Assembly (NCBI GenBank): GCA_023132915.1
Contig: JAGLXM010000283.1
Coordinates: 1 to 47,164, forward strand
Direction: 5' to 3'
Source of the DNA: Candidatus Bipolaricaulota bacterium
GTDB taxonomy: Bacteria > Bipolaricaulota > Bipolaricaulia > UBA7950 > UBA9294
Length of the DNA: 47,164 nucleotides
Shown: positions 37,419 to 45,179 of the stretch, piece after piece
Numbering within the stretch: the stretch's first letter is position 1
Layout: every line of letters begins with the position of its first letter
Notes under the pieces: generated by a model
Database searches by the model: none
The model's input: the letters and a program-made list of their open reading frames with translations, nothing else
Told to the model about the DNA's origin: nothing
Translations under genes and position numbers: made by a program

Positions 37419-37446
37419 GTAACTGTTCAGCTAGCTGGACAGTTAC
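37419..37446. promoter_or_regulatory. 28-bp near-perfect palindrome (candidate operator)
   Basis: GTAACTGTTCAGCTAGCTGGACAGTTAC; one mismatched position pair, no spacer. Confidence 0.55.
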
Positions 37447-37601
37447 CGACGATCTACTACAGTGAGGAAGACGCACGAGCAATTGATCGGTACACCCCTT
37501 CGCCTTTCACAAAGGCGAGCGGGCATTTATAGCAATACTAAGGCAAAGGAGGTGGTAGAAGAAGAGCAGTCCTTTCGACCCCGAAAGGGTCACTTGCTTG
37601 C

Positions 37602-37694
37602 GGGAGACAACGAAATGGTAACCCCGGAGCGATCCAGGCGCGCAAAGCCACGGGTCTCAAAATAAAGAGATAGCCGAGCTACCGAAAGCCTCCC
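37602..37694 (+). ncRNA. Probable cyclic di-GMP-I (GEMM) riboswitch aptamer
   Basis: P1 GGGAG(37602-37606)/CTCCC(37690-37694); GGTAACC(37617-37623) paired through GGTA/TACC(37680-37683); GNRA hairpin CCcGGA-GCGA-TCCaGG (37623-37638); GCGCAAAGCCACGGGTCTC; GAGATAGCCGAGCTACCGAA. Confidence 0.72.
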
Positions 37695-37731
37695 TGGATG
37701 CGCAAAAAACACATTCAGGAGGTAAATGGAA

Positions 37732-37845
37732 ATGAGCAAAGTGCGTCTTGCCATCGCTTATGAGTCCCAGCCTCTTGAAACAGCTTTCTCCCTTTTTCAA
37801 AAAAGCAAAGGCGTGAATACATCCCCCTCACTTAACATGGTTTAG
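37732..37845 (+). CDS. Short or truncated ORF (37 aa) downstream of the riboswitch
   Basis: MSKVRLAIAYESQPLETAFSLFQKSKGVNTSPSLNMV*; strong SD 'caggaggtaaatggaaATG'; last 18 bp overlap the 3' end of wecB on the opposite strand. Confidence 0.45.
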   Translation: MSKVRLAIAYESQPLETAFSLFQKSKGVNTSPSLNMV

Positions 37846-38946
37846 CAGTATTTCAACGATCCGCTCAGCTGCCCGGCCATCGCCAAACGTGCTTATTGCT
37901 TTCCCCATCTTCTCATAGATGGCAGAATTGTCTAACAGCCGCTGCGTTTCTGTGAATATCTTGTCGCAATCTGTTCCGACTAGCCTAGCAATACCTGCTT
38001 CGACCGCCTCCGGACGCTCGGTCTTTTCCCGCATCACAAGGATCGGTTTCCCCAATGAGGAGGCCTCCTCTTGAATTCCTCCGGAGTCGGTCAATACCAG
38101 GTAGCACTGATTCATCAACCATACAAACCGTTCATAGTCTAACGGTTCAATCAGGCTGATGTTCTCTATTCCTCCTAAGATACGATGTACCGGTTCTTGA
38201 ACACGGGGATTTAAGTGTACGGGGTAGACGATCTGAAGATCCTTGTTGTGCTCTGCGATCTTCTGCAACCCGTAGCAGATCTGCTTAAAGCCCTCACCGA
38301 AGCTCTCTCTTCGATGGCCGGTGACCAAGATCAGTCGCGAATCTCCCCTCGATAGCCCCAGATCGCTGAGCCACTGCTGGCGCGCGATCGGGACTTCTCG
38401 ATTCAAGGTGAAAAATAGGGCATCGATCACCGTGTTTCCCGTGACAAAGATGTTTCCGGAAGGGAATCCTTCCCGGAGCAGGTTTGCTTTAGCTTTTTGT
38501 GTGGGGGCAAACCAGAGATCGGACAGAACATCCACAAGCCTCCGATTGATCTCCTCAGGGAAGGGGTTGAACTTATCAGCTGTACGCAGACCAGCCTCCA
38601 CATGGCCGATCTTGATCTTTAAGTAGTAGGCAGCAAGGCTGGCGACAAATGCCGTCGTGGTGTCCCCCTGGATCAATACGATGTCAGGCCCTTCTTCCTT
38701 TAGCACATCCTCGAGCAATCTGAGGGCACAAGATGTGATGTCAAACAGGCTCTGATCTTCGTGCATAATGTCCAGATCACAGTCGGGTACAATGTGGAAC
38801 ACCTCCAACACCTGGTCGAGCATCTCACGGTGCTGTGCCGTGACGCACACCCGCGATTCGATCAGCGCGGACTTTTGCAATTCCTTGATAACCGGAGCAA
38901 GTTTGATCGCCTCAGGCCTTGTGCCGAAAATCGTTAGAATCTTCAC
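37828..38946 (-). CDS. wecB: UDP-N-acetylglucosamine 2-epimerase (non-hydrolysing)
   Basis: MKILTIFGTRPEAIKLAPVI, VQGDTTTAFVASLAAYYLKIKIGHVEAGLRT, FPEEINRRLVDVLSDLWFAPT, TDSGGIQEEASSLGKPILVMREKTERPEAVEAG. Confidence 0.95.
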   Translation of the reverse strand: MKILTIFGTRPEAIKLAPVIKELQKSALIESRVCVTAQHREMLDQVLEVFHIVPDCDLDIMHEDQSLFDITSCALRLLEDVLKEEGPDIVLIQGDTTTAFVASLAAYYLKIKIGHVEAGLRTADKFNPFPEEINRRLVDVLSDLWFAPTQKAKANLLREGFPSGNIFVTGNTVIDALFFTLNREVPIARQQWLSDLGLSRGDSRLILVTGHRRESFGEGFKQICYGLQKIAEHNKDLQIVYPVHLNPRVQEPVHRILGGIENISLIEPLDYERFVWLMNQCYLVLTDSGGIQEEASSLGKPILVMREKTERPEAVEAGIARLVGTDCDKIFTETQRLLDNSAIYEKMGKAISTFGDGRAAERIVEILLNHVK

Positions 38947-39004
38947 AAAATGCCTCCGCTATATGCTACAGCTTGGCTTGAGGAAAGAGAAGAGAATCTT
39001 CATT

Positions 39005-39505
39005 TTATTTCTCATATGGGAGGAAGAGAGTCTGAACGCTGTAGGATTCGGGCAGCGAAACAACGACAGTGGTGGTCCTTGGCAGGAAGGCATCACTCCA
39101 ACCGGTAAATTCATAACCTGGCGCTGGTTCAGCCTGTAACTTCACCGGGATGCCTTGAAAGTACGAGCCATGCCAAGGGTAGGTCGTTGGTAAGATCGTG
39201 TTTACCCTAATGGAGCCTTCACCTGATGGCGGTTCGATGGTCAGAAGCGCTGTGCCCATAAGCCCGAACTCCTCGATGATGTGTTCTCGTACAAAGCCCG
39301 GGCGCTGTTTTGCAAAGTCTCTAAGCCCTTGAACATTCGCTAACCATTCTTCAAGAGTTCCTCCCCACTCGCTGCTCCAACGAGCCATCTCCAGAGGGAT
39401 ATCAGGCTCGATGATCGACGCAAGCGCATCGATCTTGGCGATGACATTCGCTTGGTGCAGCGTGGTATTCAGCAAGTCCGCAAACCGAGCTTTTCGTGAA
39501 AACAT
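39005..39505 (-). pseudogene. CotH-like kinase C-terminal fragment
   Basis: RFADLLNTTLHQANVIAKIDALASIIEPDIPLEMARW...LEEWLANVQGLRDFAKQRPGFVREHIIEEFGL resembles the CotH C-terminus; kinase core absent. Confidence 0.65.
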
Positions 39506-39687
39506 TCAAAATCAGGGCTATCGAAATATATACTTCTGACGGTATAGGAATTGCTATCCCTTCCGCGACAATGCTCATCCATCTCAAGATGGGGTGCTAG
39601 GAAATCGACCACTCTTTCAGCAACCTCCGGCCGCAGCACGTGTTTCAGTTCGTATCGATGCACCGAGGAATATCGTCCGAGTGTCAC
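39469..39687 (-). pseudogene. VTC (polyphosphate polymerase-like) domain N-terminal fragment
   Basis: SSVHRYELKHVLRPEVAERVVDFLAPHLEMDEHC...SNSYTVRSIYFDSPDFECFHEKL then frame loss at the junction with CotH sequence. Confidence 0.72.
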
Positions 39688-41507
39688 GATGAATCACCTA
39701 GCCAAGAGGGCAAAGGATCGAGGAGGGAAAAGAGGGCGGAAAGGTCCGCTTCCCCTTCCCGAAACATCTCCAGACTTGTCACCCCGAGCATCTCAATCAG
39801 GGCGTTGAAGAAGTTCTCGATCCCTGCAGGGGATGCCGTCATAAGCAGGGGAGGCAGCCACTCCTGAAGGGACACGCCAAGCGAGGCGTTGAGCGCGGCC
39901 AAGAACTCCGTGTTGTCTCCGAAAAACCGCACGAGCGCCGCTGTTACAAGCCCTGGATTCTCCTTGCGGACCTCTGCAATTCCCTCACTGAGCATCCTTC
40001 CCAACTCCTGCGGCAGAGCAAGGTACGGATCCCCGACCGGCTCGCTTCCGGATAGCCACTGGATGAGAAGCGGTCTTGCCTCGGCAGGGGTCCAGTTGAG
40101 CTCCACTGTTCCCCCAGCCACCAGCGTTCCTTCCGCAAAGTCAAAGGCCCAGGCTGTCTTCTCGCTTCGCGCGGGGAGGTAGCCGCCAAACTCGATCTTA
40201 TGCGTAATCGTGACCTCGCGATCGAACTCGACGTGCAGCCCGGTCACCACCGCCCCAACCGTATTTGAGAACATCCCAATGCCCGTTCCGTCGCCCTTGT
40301 AGAAGGTCAGTCCCGCTTCCTCCCTTGTGACCGGATGTCCTTCCCTTAGCGCAGTCCGGTGGGCTCTGATGCGGCTTTCCGTGGCTTTCCCGAGCAGGCT
40401 GTAGGAGTAAGGGTCCTGTGGCAGTCCCACCTCTTCCCCCCAGATCAGATAGCCGGCAAACCAGGGCTTGTTGCTCAGCACGGAGAAAGCCGCTGAAAAC
40501 GCGTCTGCTTGCTCGGCCGCATCGGGTGAACCGGGCCACACATAATTCCACGGGGCTTGATTGGCCCCGTCCTTACTCTGGTAGCCCAGCTCCCAAAAGA
40601 CGATCCGTCTGTCATACTGCGCAGAGAGCCGTTCCAAGTCTTTCACGATGTCCTGGCCATTTGCGTCCTCATACCATGCGGATTCAAGTTCTTCAACGGT
40701 GGGATCGTTCTTCCGCGTTAGGTCGAAGTAGGCGCTGATCCCAATGAAATCAAGTGATTGCCAAGGAGACCAGCGAAGAACCCTCTCGTACTCATCACGG
40801 CTGGCCCACCAGTTGGTGAGATAGGAGAGCTTTCCGCTGTAGATCTCCCTCAGTTCGACGATCGCTTGTTGCCATTCATCTTGATAGGAAAGCATGCTTT
40901 CAAACTCCCAACCCAAAAGCATGGCCTCCACGCCCTCTTCCTCGGCGAGGGCCGCGTAGTCTCGGAGAATCTCGCGCCAGTTCTCAAACCATATCCCGAC
41001 GTCTGTGGGCGCCAGATCCCCTACCCAATCCTCGATGACCTTCCCCTCAAATCTCCGTTCAGACTCGACCAATAGATAGGGCAGAAGGACAACACCAAGG
41101 CCGAGTCTATGGGCTTCCTCAATGGCGTGTCCCAAAGTCTGTCGGGAAGGGGTATGACTTGGGTCGGGATGAGGGTTCAATGCGGTCAAAGAGTCTTGAA
41201 CAAGCGGGACGATGAGGCCTACGTGCTGGACCCCTAGGGCGGTCTTAAGCCGTACGAGCTCTTCGGATAGCTTGTCGGAGGCGTAAGCGCTCTGCGTCCA
41301 CCCAAGGTACCAGACGCCCTTAATATCACCCAAGGACAGCAGTGCTTCGAGAGAATGACGGTCAAACGCGGCCGGCTGAGACGACAGTCCGAGTTGACTG
41401 AAAAAGGCGGAAAACATCACCAGCCAGAATGCTGTGCCGACCAAGATCATCCTTATCAACGAACCCACAACGTATCCCCCCTTACTAATCTCCACAGATA
41501 TTCCCAA
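39684..41507 (-). CDS. GH113-like glycoside hydrolase (secreted; start possibly 41450)
   Basis: IKGVWYLGWTQSAYASDKLSEELVRLKTALGVQHVGLIVPL; LLGWEFESML; IVFWELGYQSKDGANQAPWNY. Confidence 0.72.
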   Translation of the reverse strand: MGISVEISKGGYVVGSLIRMILVGTAFWLVMFSAFFSQLGLSSQPAAFDRHSLEALLSLGDIKGVWYLGWTQSAYASDKLSEELVRLKTALGVQHVGLIVPLVQDSLTALNPHPDPSHTPSRQTLGHAIEEAHRLGLGVVLLPYLLVESERRFEGKVIEDWVGDLAPTDVGIWFENWREILRDYAALAEEEGVEAMLLGWEFESMLSYQDEWQQAIVELREIYSGKLSYLTNWWASRDEYERVLRWSPWQSLDFIGISAYFDLTRKNDPTVEELESAWYEDANGQDIVKDLERLSAQYDRRIVFWELGYQSKDGANQAPWNYVWPGSPDAAEQADAFSAAFSVLSNKPWFAGYLIWGEEVGLPQDPYSYSLLGKATESRIRAHRTALREGHPVTREEAGLTFYKGDGTGIGMFSNTVGAVVTGLHVEFDREVTITHKIEFGGYLPARSEKTAWAFDFAEGTLVAGGTVELNWTPAEARPLLIQWLSGSEPVGDPYLALPQELGRMLSEGIAEVRKENPGLVTAALVRFFGDNTEFLAALNASLGVSLQEWLPPLLMTASPAGIENFFNALIEMLGVTSLEMFREGEADLSALFSLLDPLPSWLGDSS

Positions 41508-43602
41508 ACACGTCTTCTGCCGGTTTTCCTAGTACACCATACATTTTGTGTATTTTGGGCAGGCCAATCCGCTCCGCGTAGATGCCGTATCCTTGGAACC
41601 ACTCGATGCCTGAAAACACACTCAGAAAGGCTTCCCAGCAATCCGCCTGCTCGCCCAGATCCTCCTTCCCAGAGCGGGGAAAATCCCAAGGATAGATATT
41701 GGTCCCGTCTTTGCTCGTATAGCCAATCTCCCAGAACACGATGGGTTTTCCATACTCATGGTGCAGTGCTTCCAGATCTGCTAGGACGTCCTGGCCTTTG
41801 CGGTCACTGTTCCAAGCAGCCTTGAGGTCCTCTATGGACGGGTCGGCTTCGTTCGTGAGTTCAAAGTAGCCGGTTACCCCAATGTAGTCGAGGTGCCGCC
41901 ATTGTGTCATCTCCTTAACCTGTTGGTACTCAACTCGGTCGGCCCAGAAGTTCACCGAATAGCCAAGCTTGCCGTGATAGATGCTCTTCACTGCGACGAT
42001 TAGCCTGTTCCAGTCATCCGTTCGGTTGCGCAGTGTCGCAAGCTCGGAGCCTAGGAGCAGAACCTCAACATGGGTCTCCTCGGCAAGCGTCGCATAATGG
42101 AGGAGGATCTCACGCCAGTGGTCGAACCACAGTTCGACATTGTTGGGCCTGATTGCTCCTTCCCAACTCCCATCATCGGGGAATAGCGGGGTAAGGAGGA
42201 TCACCCCCATCCCCATGCGATGGATCTGGCGGATCACGTTTCGAAGCGCCTCATCGGACGCGGTCCTCTCGAGATCGCGATGGGGATTCGAGGAGGTGAT
42301 ATCGTCTTGGTACGTGATGGCAAAAAGGCCTATGTAGTTAGAACAAAGCCGCGATTGGATCTGCCATAAATCATTGATCACACTGGATTGCTGATAGCTT
42401 TCCTTGTCCCAACCAAGATACCATACGGCGCGGATGGGAGAATGGTCCTCATCTTCCGAAGAAGCTCCGCTTTCTTGGAGCGCCAGTAACGCCTCCAAAG
42501 TGTCAAACGCGTAGGCATCGTGAGTTGTAGCTGAGAATGCGCCGTAGACAGGAGATTGCCGAGCCGCCTGTTGACTGGGGATAAGCTTCTCCGAAACGAT
42601 TGCACCGGCAAACGCGGCATCCCCCAGTCTGAGCGCCGTTTGCGCGGTCAGAGCGTACACAGCAATGTTCTCCCAAGCCACTAGCGGAGTCCCTGCTTCA
42701 GGATCATAACGGCCGAGTATCTTGCCATTTCTGGCATATTCTTCCTTCACGAAGCCGAGGAAGGCTCGCGCGGCGTCAAGAGCTGCCGAGTCCGGATCGC
42801 TGTGGCCGTAGACGGCGAGTTGATAGGCGATCTGGGCCATGTGAAGCATGCTGCCGTCGCCCTTTTCATACAGTTGCTCAGCCGGAAGATAGTTTTGATA
42901 GAACAGGCCTTGATCTGTTGTCCCCGCAAGGACGATCTCGAGGTTTGCAGCAAGCGGTGCTTCCCAAGATCGATCCCACCAGGCGAGCCCCCTCATCCCT
43001 GCAAAGTTCAGTTGAGCCAGGACCACCCTGTCGCCATATTCCACGAAACTGAAGTCAGGCTTCCAGGCGGCGTAGTAGCGTAGCGTCTTATCTGGGGCGA
43101 GATTATAGGTTTTGAGACCATCACCGATCCTGAAGGCAAGATCCCAGTAGAACTCCTCTCCCCAAAGATCATAGGCCGAGAGAAGCACGTCCACCAGCCT
43201 CAAGCTCTCCCCCGGGTCGTTGGAATAGGTACCCCAGGAGCTCTGCATTGGACGCATGTGGGTATTCAACTTCCAGTGCAAAAGCCCAACAGGTTCTGCC
43301 AAGAAGCAGTTCTTGATCAGCTTCACCTGTTGGTCGAAGAGCTGTTGATCCCCTGAGCCAGTCGCATAATGCATGAGCAGGCTGCTGTTCTGAAGCAGGA
43401 CGTCATGTCCAGCGGCCAGCTCCTCTTGAGGAGTAACAACGGCCCGATATTGAGTATGGATGCCCCCTTGTGCATTCATCATTTTGACCAAGATGAACGT
43501 GAGGGCCTGGTGAACAGGTGAGACCGAAGCCGCAGCGCCAAGGAGCATCGATCCCAAGGAAGACAGGAGGACCAGGATCACAAGCACTCTCTTGGCCGTC
43601 AT
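41485..43602 (-). CDS. Two-domain protein: alpha/alpha-toroid (GH8-like?) domain plus GH113-like domain
   Basis: N-terminal repeat-helical region (QSSWGTYSNDPGESLRLVDVLLSAYDLWGEEFYWDLAFRIGDGL...TTHDAYAFDTLEALLALQE); C-terminal IRAVWYLGWDKESYQ...LLLGSELATL...IVFWEIGYTSKDGTNIYPWDF paralogous to the neighbour. Start at 43602 overlaps the upstream GT stop. Confidence 0.68.
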   Translation of the reverse strand: MTAKRVLVILVLLSSLGSMLLGAAASVSPVHQALTFILVKMMNAQGGIHTQYRAVVTPQEELAAGHDVLLQNSSLLMHYATGSGDQQLFDQQVKLIKNCFLAEPVGLLHWKLNTHMRPMQSSWGTYSNDPGESLRLVDVLLSAYDLWGEEFYWDLAFRIGDGLKTYNLAPDKTLRYYAAWKPDFSFVEYGDRVVLAQLNFAGMRGLAWWDRSWEAPLAANLEIVLAGTTDQGLFYQNYLPAEQLYEKGDGSMLHMAQIAYQLAVYGHSDPDSAALDAARAFLGFVKEEYARNGKILGRYDPEAGTPLVAWENIAVYALTAQTALRLGDAAFAGAIVSEKLIPSQQAARQSPVYGAFSATTHDAYAFDTLEALLALQESGASSEDEDHSPIRAVWYLGWDKESYQQSSVINDLWQIQSRLCSNYIGLFAITYQDDITSSNPHRDLERTASDEALRNVIRQIHRMGMGVILLTPLFPDDGSWEGAIRPNNVELWFDHWREILLHYATLAEETHVEVLLLGSELATLRNRTDDWNRLIVAVKSIYHGKLGYSVNFWADRVEYQQVKEMTQWRHLDYIGVTGYFELTNEADPSIEDLKAAWNSDRKGQDVLADLEALHHEYGKPIVFWEIGYTSKDGTNIYPWDFPRSGKEDLGEQADCWEAFLSVFSGIEWFQGYGIYAERIGLPKIHKMYGVLGKPAEDVFGNICGD

Positions 43603-44894
43603 TTTACCATCTCCCCAACTGCATAGCGTTTGGTCTTGACCCAGTGAGGTTTTTTGTGAGCGAGGATGCTCCCCCACCCCCAAATGAGTACCGGAATCCA
43701 ATGATAGGCATAGATCACCGACAGCGGAACCAGCACCGCGATTTTTCTTGCGGGTATCTTTGCCCATAGCAATCCCAGGATCACCATCGGGATGAAGCTA
43801 AAGGAGTTGGCAAGTAGGAAGGCAAGGCCAAAACTGTTCGTGATGGTAACTACTGCGGCAAGGTGAAGAACGGAGAGGAGCAAGGAGGAGACAACGACGA
43901 ACGGGACGATCCAAAAACTGAGATAGTAGAGTAGATCTAGCTTCCTTGCCAAAGGAAGCTTGGCTTTGAGGACCCTTCCTCCCAACACATGTTTCAGGAA
44001 CACCTGCAACGCCCCCCATGCCCAGCGATGGCGCTGCTTAAACAACGCCTTATAGGACTCCACTCCTTCCTGCTCCACCCACCTGTTCAAGAATCGTATC
44101 CTTCCTCCCTGCAGGTGAACCCGGACCCCGATGTCCAAATCCTCGGTGAGAGCGCACTCATCCCAGCAGCCTTCCTCGTGGCGGAGACGGTCGAGGACGC
44201 TTGCGCGGATGAACTGACCGTTTCCCCCGAGAGCCACCGCCCCCGAGGTTCGGTCGCGGACGGTCTGGGTAATGAACGAGAACGTGGTGAATTCGACACC
44301 CTGGAGAGCTGCAAGCAGGTTATGGCCATTCCTGATTCTCACCCCGCACTGCGAAGCGGAAACCGAAGCGTCGCGGAATACCCTCGCAACCTCAGTGAAT
44401 AGGTCTTGCTCCATCGCTCTCCCATCGGCGTCGAAGACTCCAATCAGCCAGTCTTCCGGTTCTCTTTGAGGGAAACGTGCACACAGATGGGAAAAGCCAT
44501 GATTCAACGCGTCTCCCTTTCCTCGCCGCGAACGGGACGCTCCTCTTGACAATAGGAGGACGTTCTCATACACGGTGCCTAGCCTCTCAGCGATCTCCGC
44601 GGTACTGTCGTCGCTGTTATCATCGATGATCAGCACCTCTAATCGGCCGGAATAGGGGAGGGTCAACAGGTTGAGGATCGTCCTTTCAAGCACCCTCTCT
44701 TCATTGAGCGCGGGAATCATGACGGTAATGATTGGGGGATCTTCGACCGAATCGGGAGCGATTCCGTCCGTATTTACCCTGCTTTTCTTCCGATACGAAA
44801 TGTGACAGCCGAGGAAATATAGGCACAGAAAGAGATTGTAAAGGACACAGTAAAAGAGGAAAAAGAAGGTGAGAACGTTGGTTGAAAGTGTCAT
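43599..44894 (-). CDS. Processive family 2 glycosyltransferase (membrane polysaccharide synthase)
   Basis: VLIIDDNSDDSTAEIAERLG, GVFDADGRAMEQDLF, LTEDLDIGVRVHLQGGRIRF, KQRHRWAWGALQVFLKHVL; N- and C-terminal TM helices. Confidence 0.93.
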   Translation of the reverse strand: MTLSTNVLTFFFLFYCVLYNLFLCLYFLGCHISYRKKSRVNTDGIAPDSVEDPPIITVMIPALNEERVLERTILNLLTLPYSGRLEVLIIDDNSDDSTAEIAERLGTVYENVLLLSRGASRSRRGKGDALNHGFSHLCARFPQREPEDWLIGVFDADGRAMEQDLFTEVARVFRDASVSASQCGVRIRNGHNLLAALQGVEFTTFSFITQTVRDRTSGAVALGGNGQFIRASVLDRLRHEEGCWDECALTEDLDIGVRVHLQGGRIRFLNRWVEQEGVESYKALFKQRHRWAWGALQVFLKHVLGGRVLKAKLPLARKLDLLYYLSFWIVPFVVVSSLLLSVLHLAAVVTITNSFGLAFLLANSFSFIPMVILGLLWAKIPARKIAVLVPLSVIYAYHWIPVLIWGWGSILAHKKPHWVKTKRYAVGEMVK

Positions 44895-45157
44895 TGGCGC
44901 TTCTCTCCACTCGGAGACCGGGCAAGGTCAGCACCAGGGATTGCGATGGTCTCAGCGATCTCATCGTTTCTTACCGCTGCAATCTCCTCTCCCTTTTCCA
45001 TGCGGGCCACGGCCCAGTACAGAAGCTCAAGGGCCACCTTCAAAACCTCCGTACGCGAGGCGGCTCCCATCAGCCTCTTGAGGCGATCAAGTTTCTTGAT
45101 CGTCTGGTCCGGGAAGATGAACTGGACTCTTCTTTTGGCCATGCCATCCGTTTTCAT
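44891..45157 (-). CDS. Ribbon-helix-helix-like small DNA-binding protein
   Basis: MAKRRVQFIFPDQTIKKLDRLKRLMGAASRTEVLKVALELLYWAVARMEKGEEIAAV; 4-bp overlap with the GT2 start. Confidence 0.72.
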   Translation of the reverse strand: MKTDGMAKRRVQFIFPDQTIKKLDRLKRLMGAASRTEVLKVALELLYWAVARMEKGEEIAAVRNDEIAETIAIPGADLARSPSGEKRQ

Positions 45158-45179
45158 AATCGCCTCCTCCTTCCAAGCG

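Noticed and set aside
37501-37588. Hairpins CGCCTTT-CAC-AAAGGCG and CCTTTCG-ACCC-CGAAAGG as a second riboswitch
   Set aside because: Stable hairpins, but I could not match a conserved aptamer core; possibly just leader structure.
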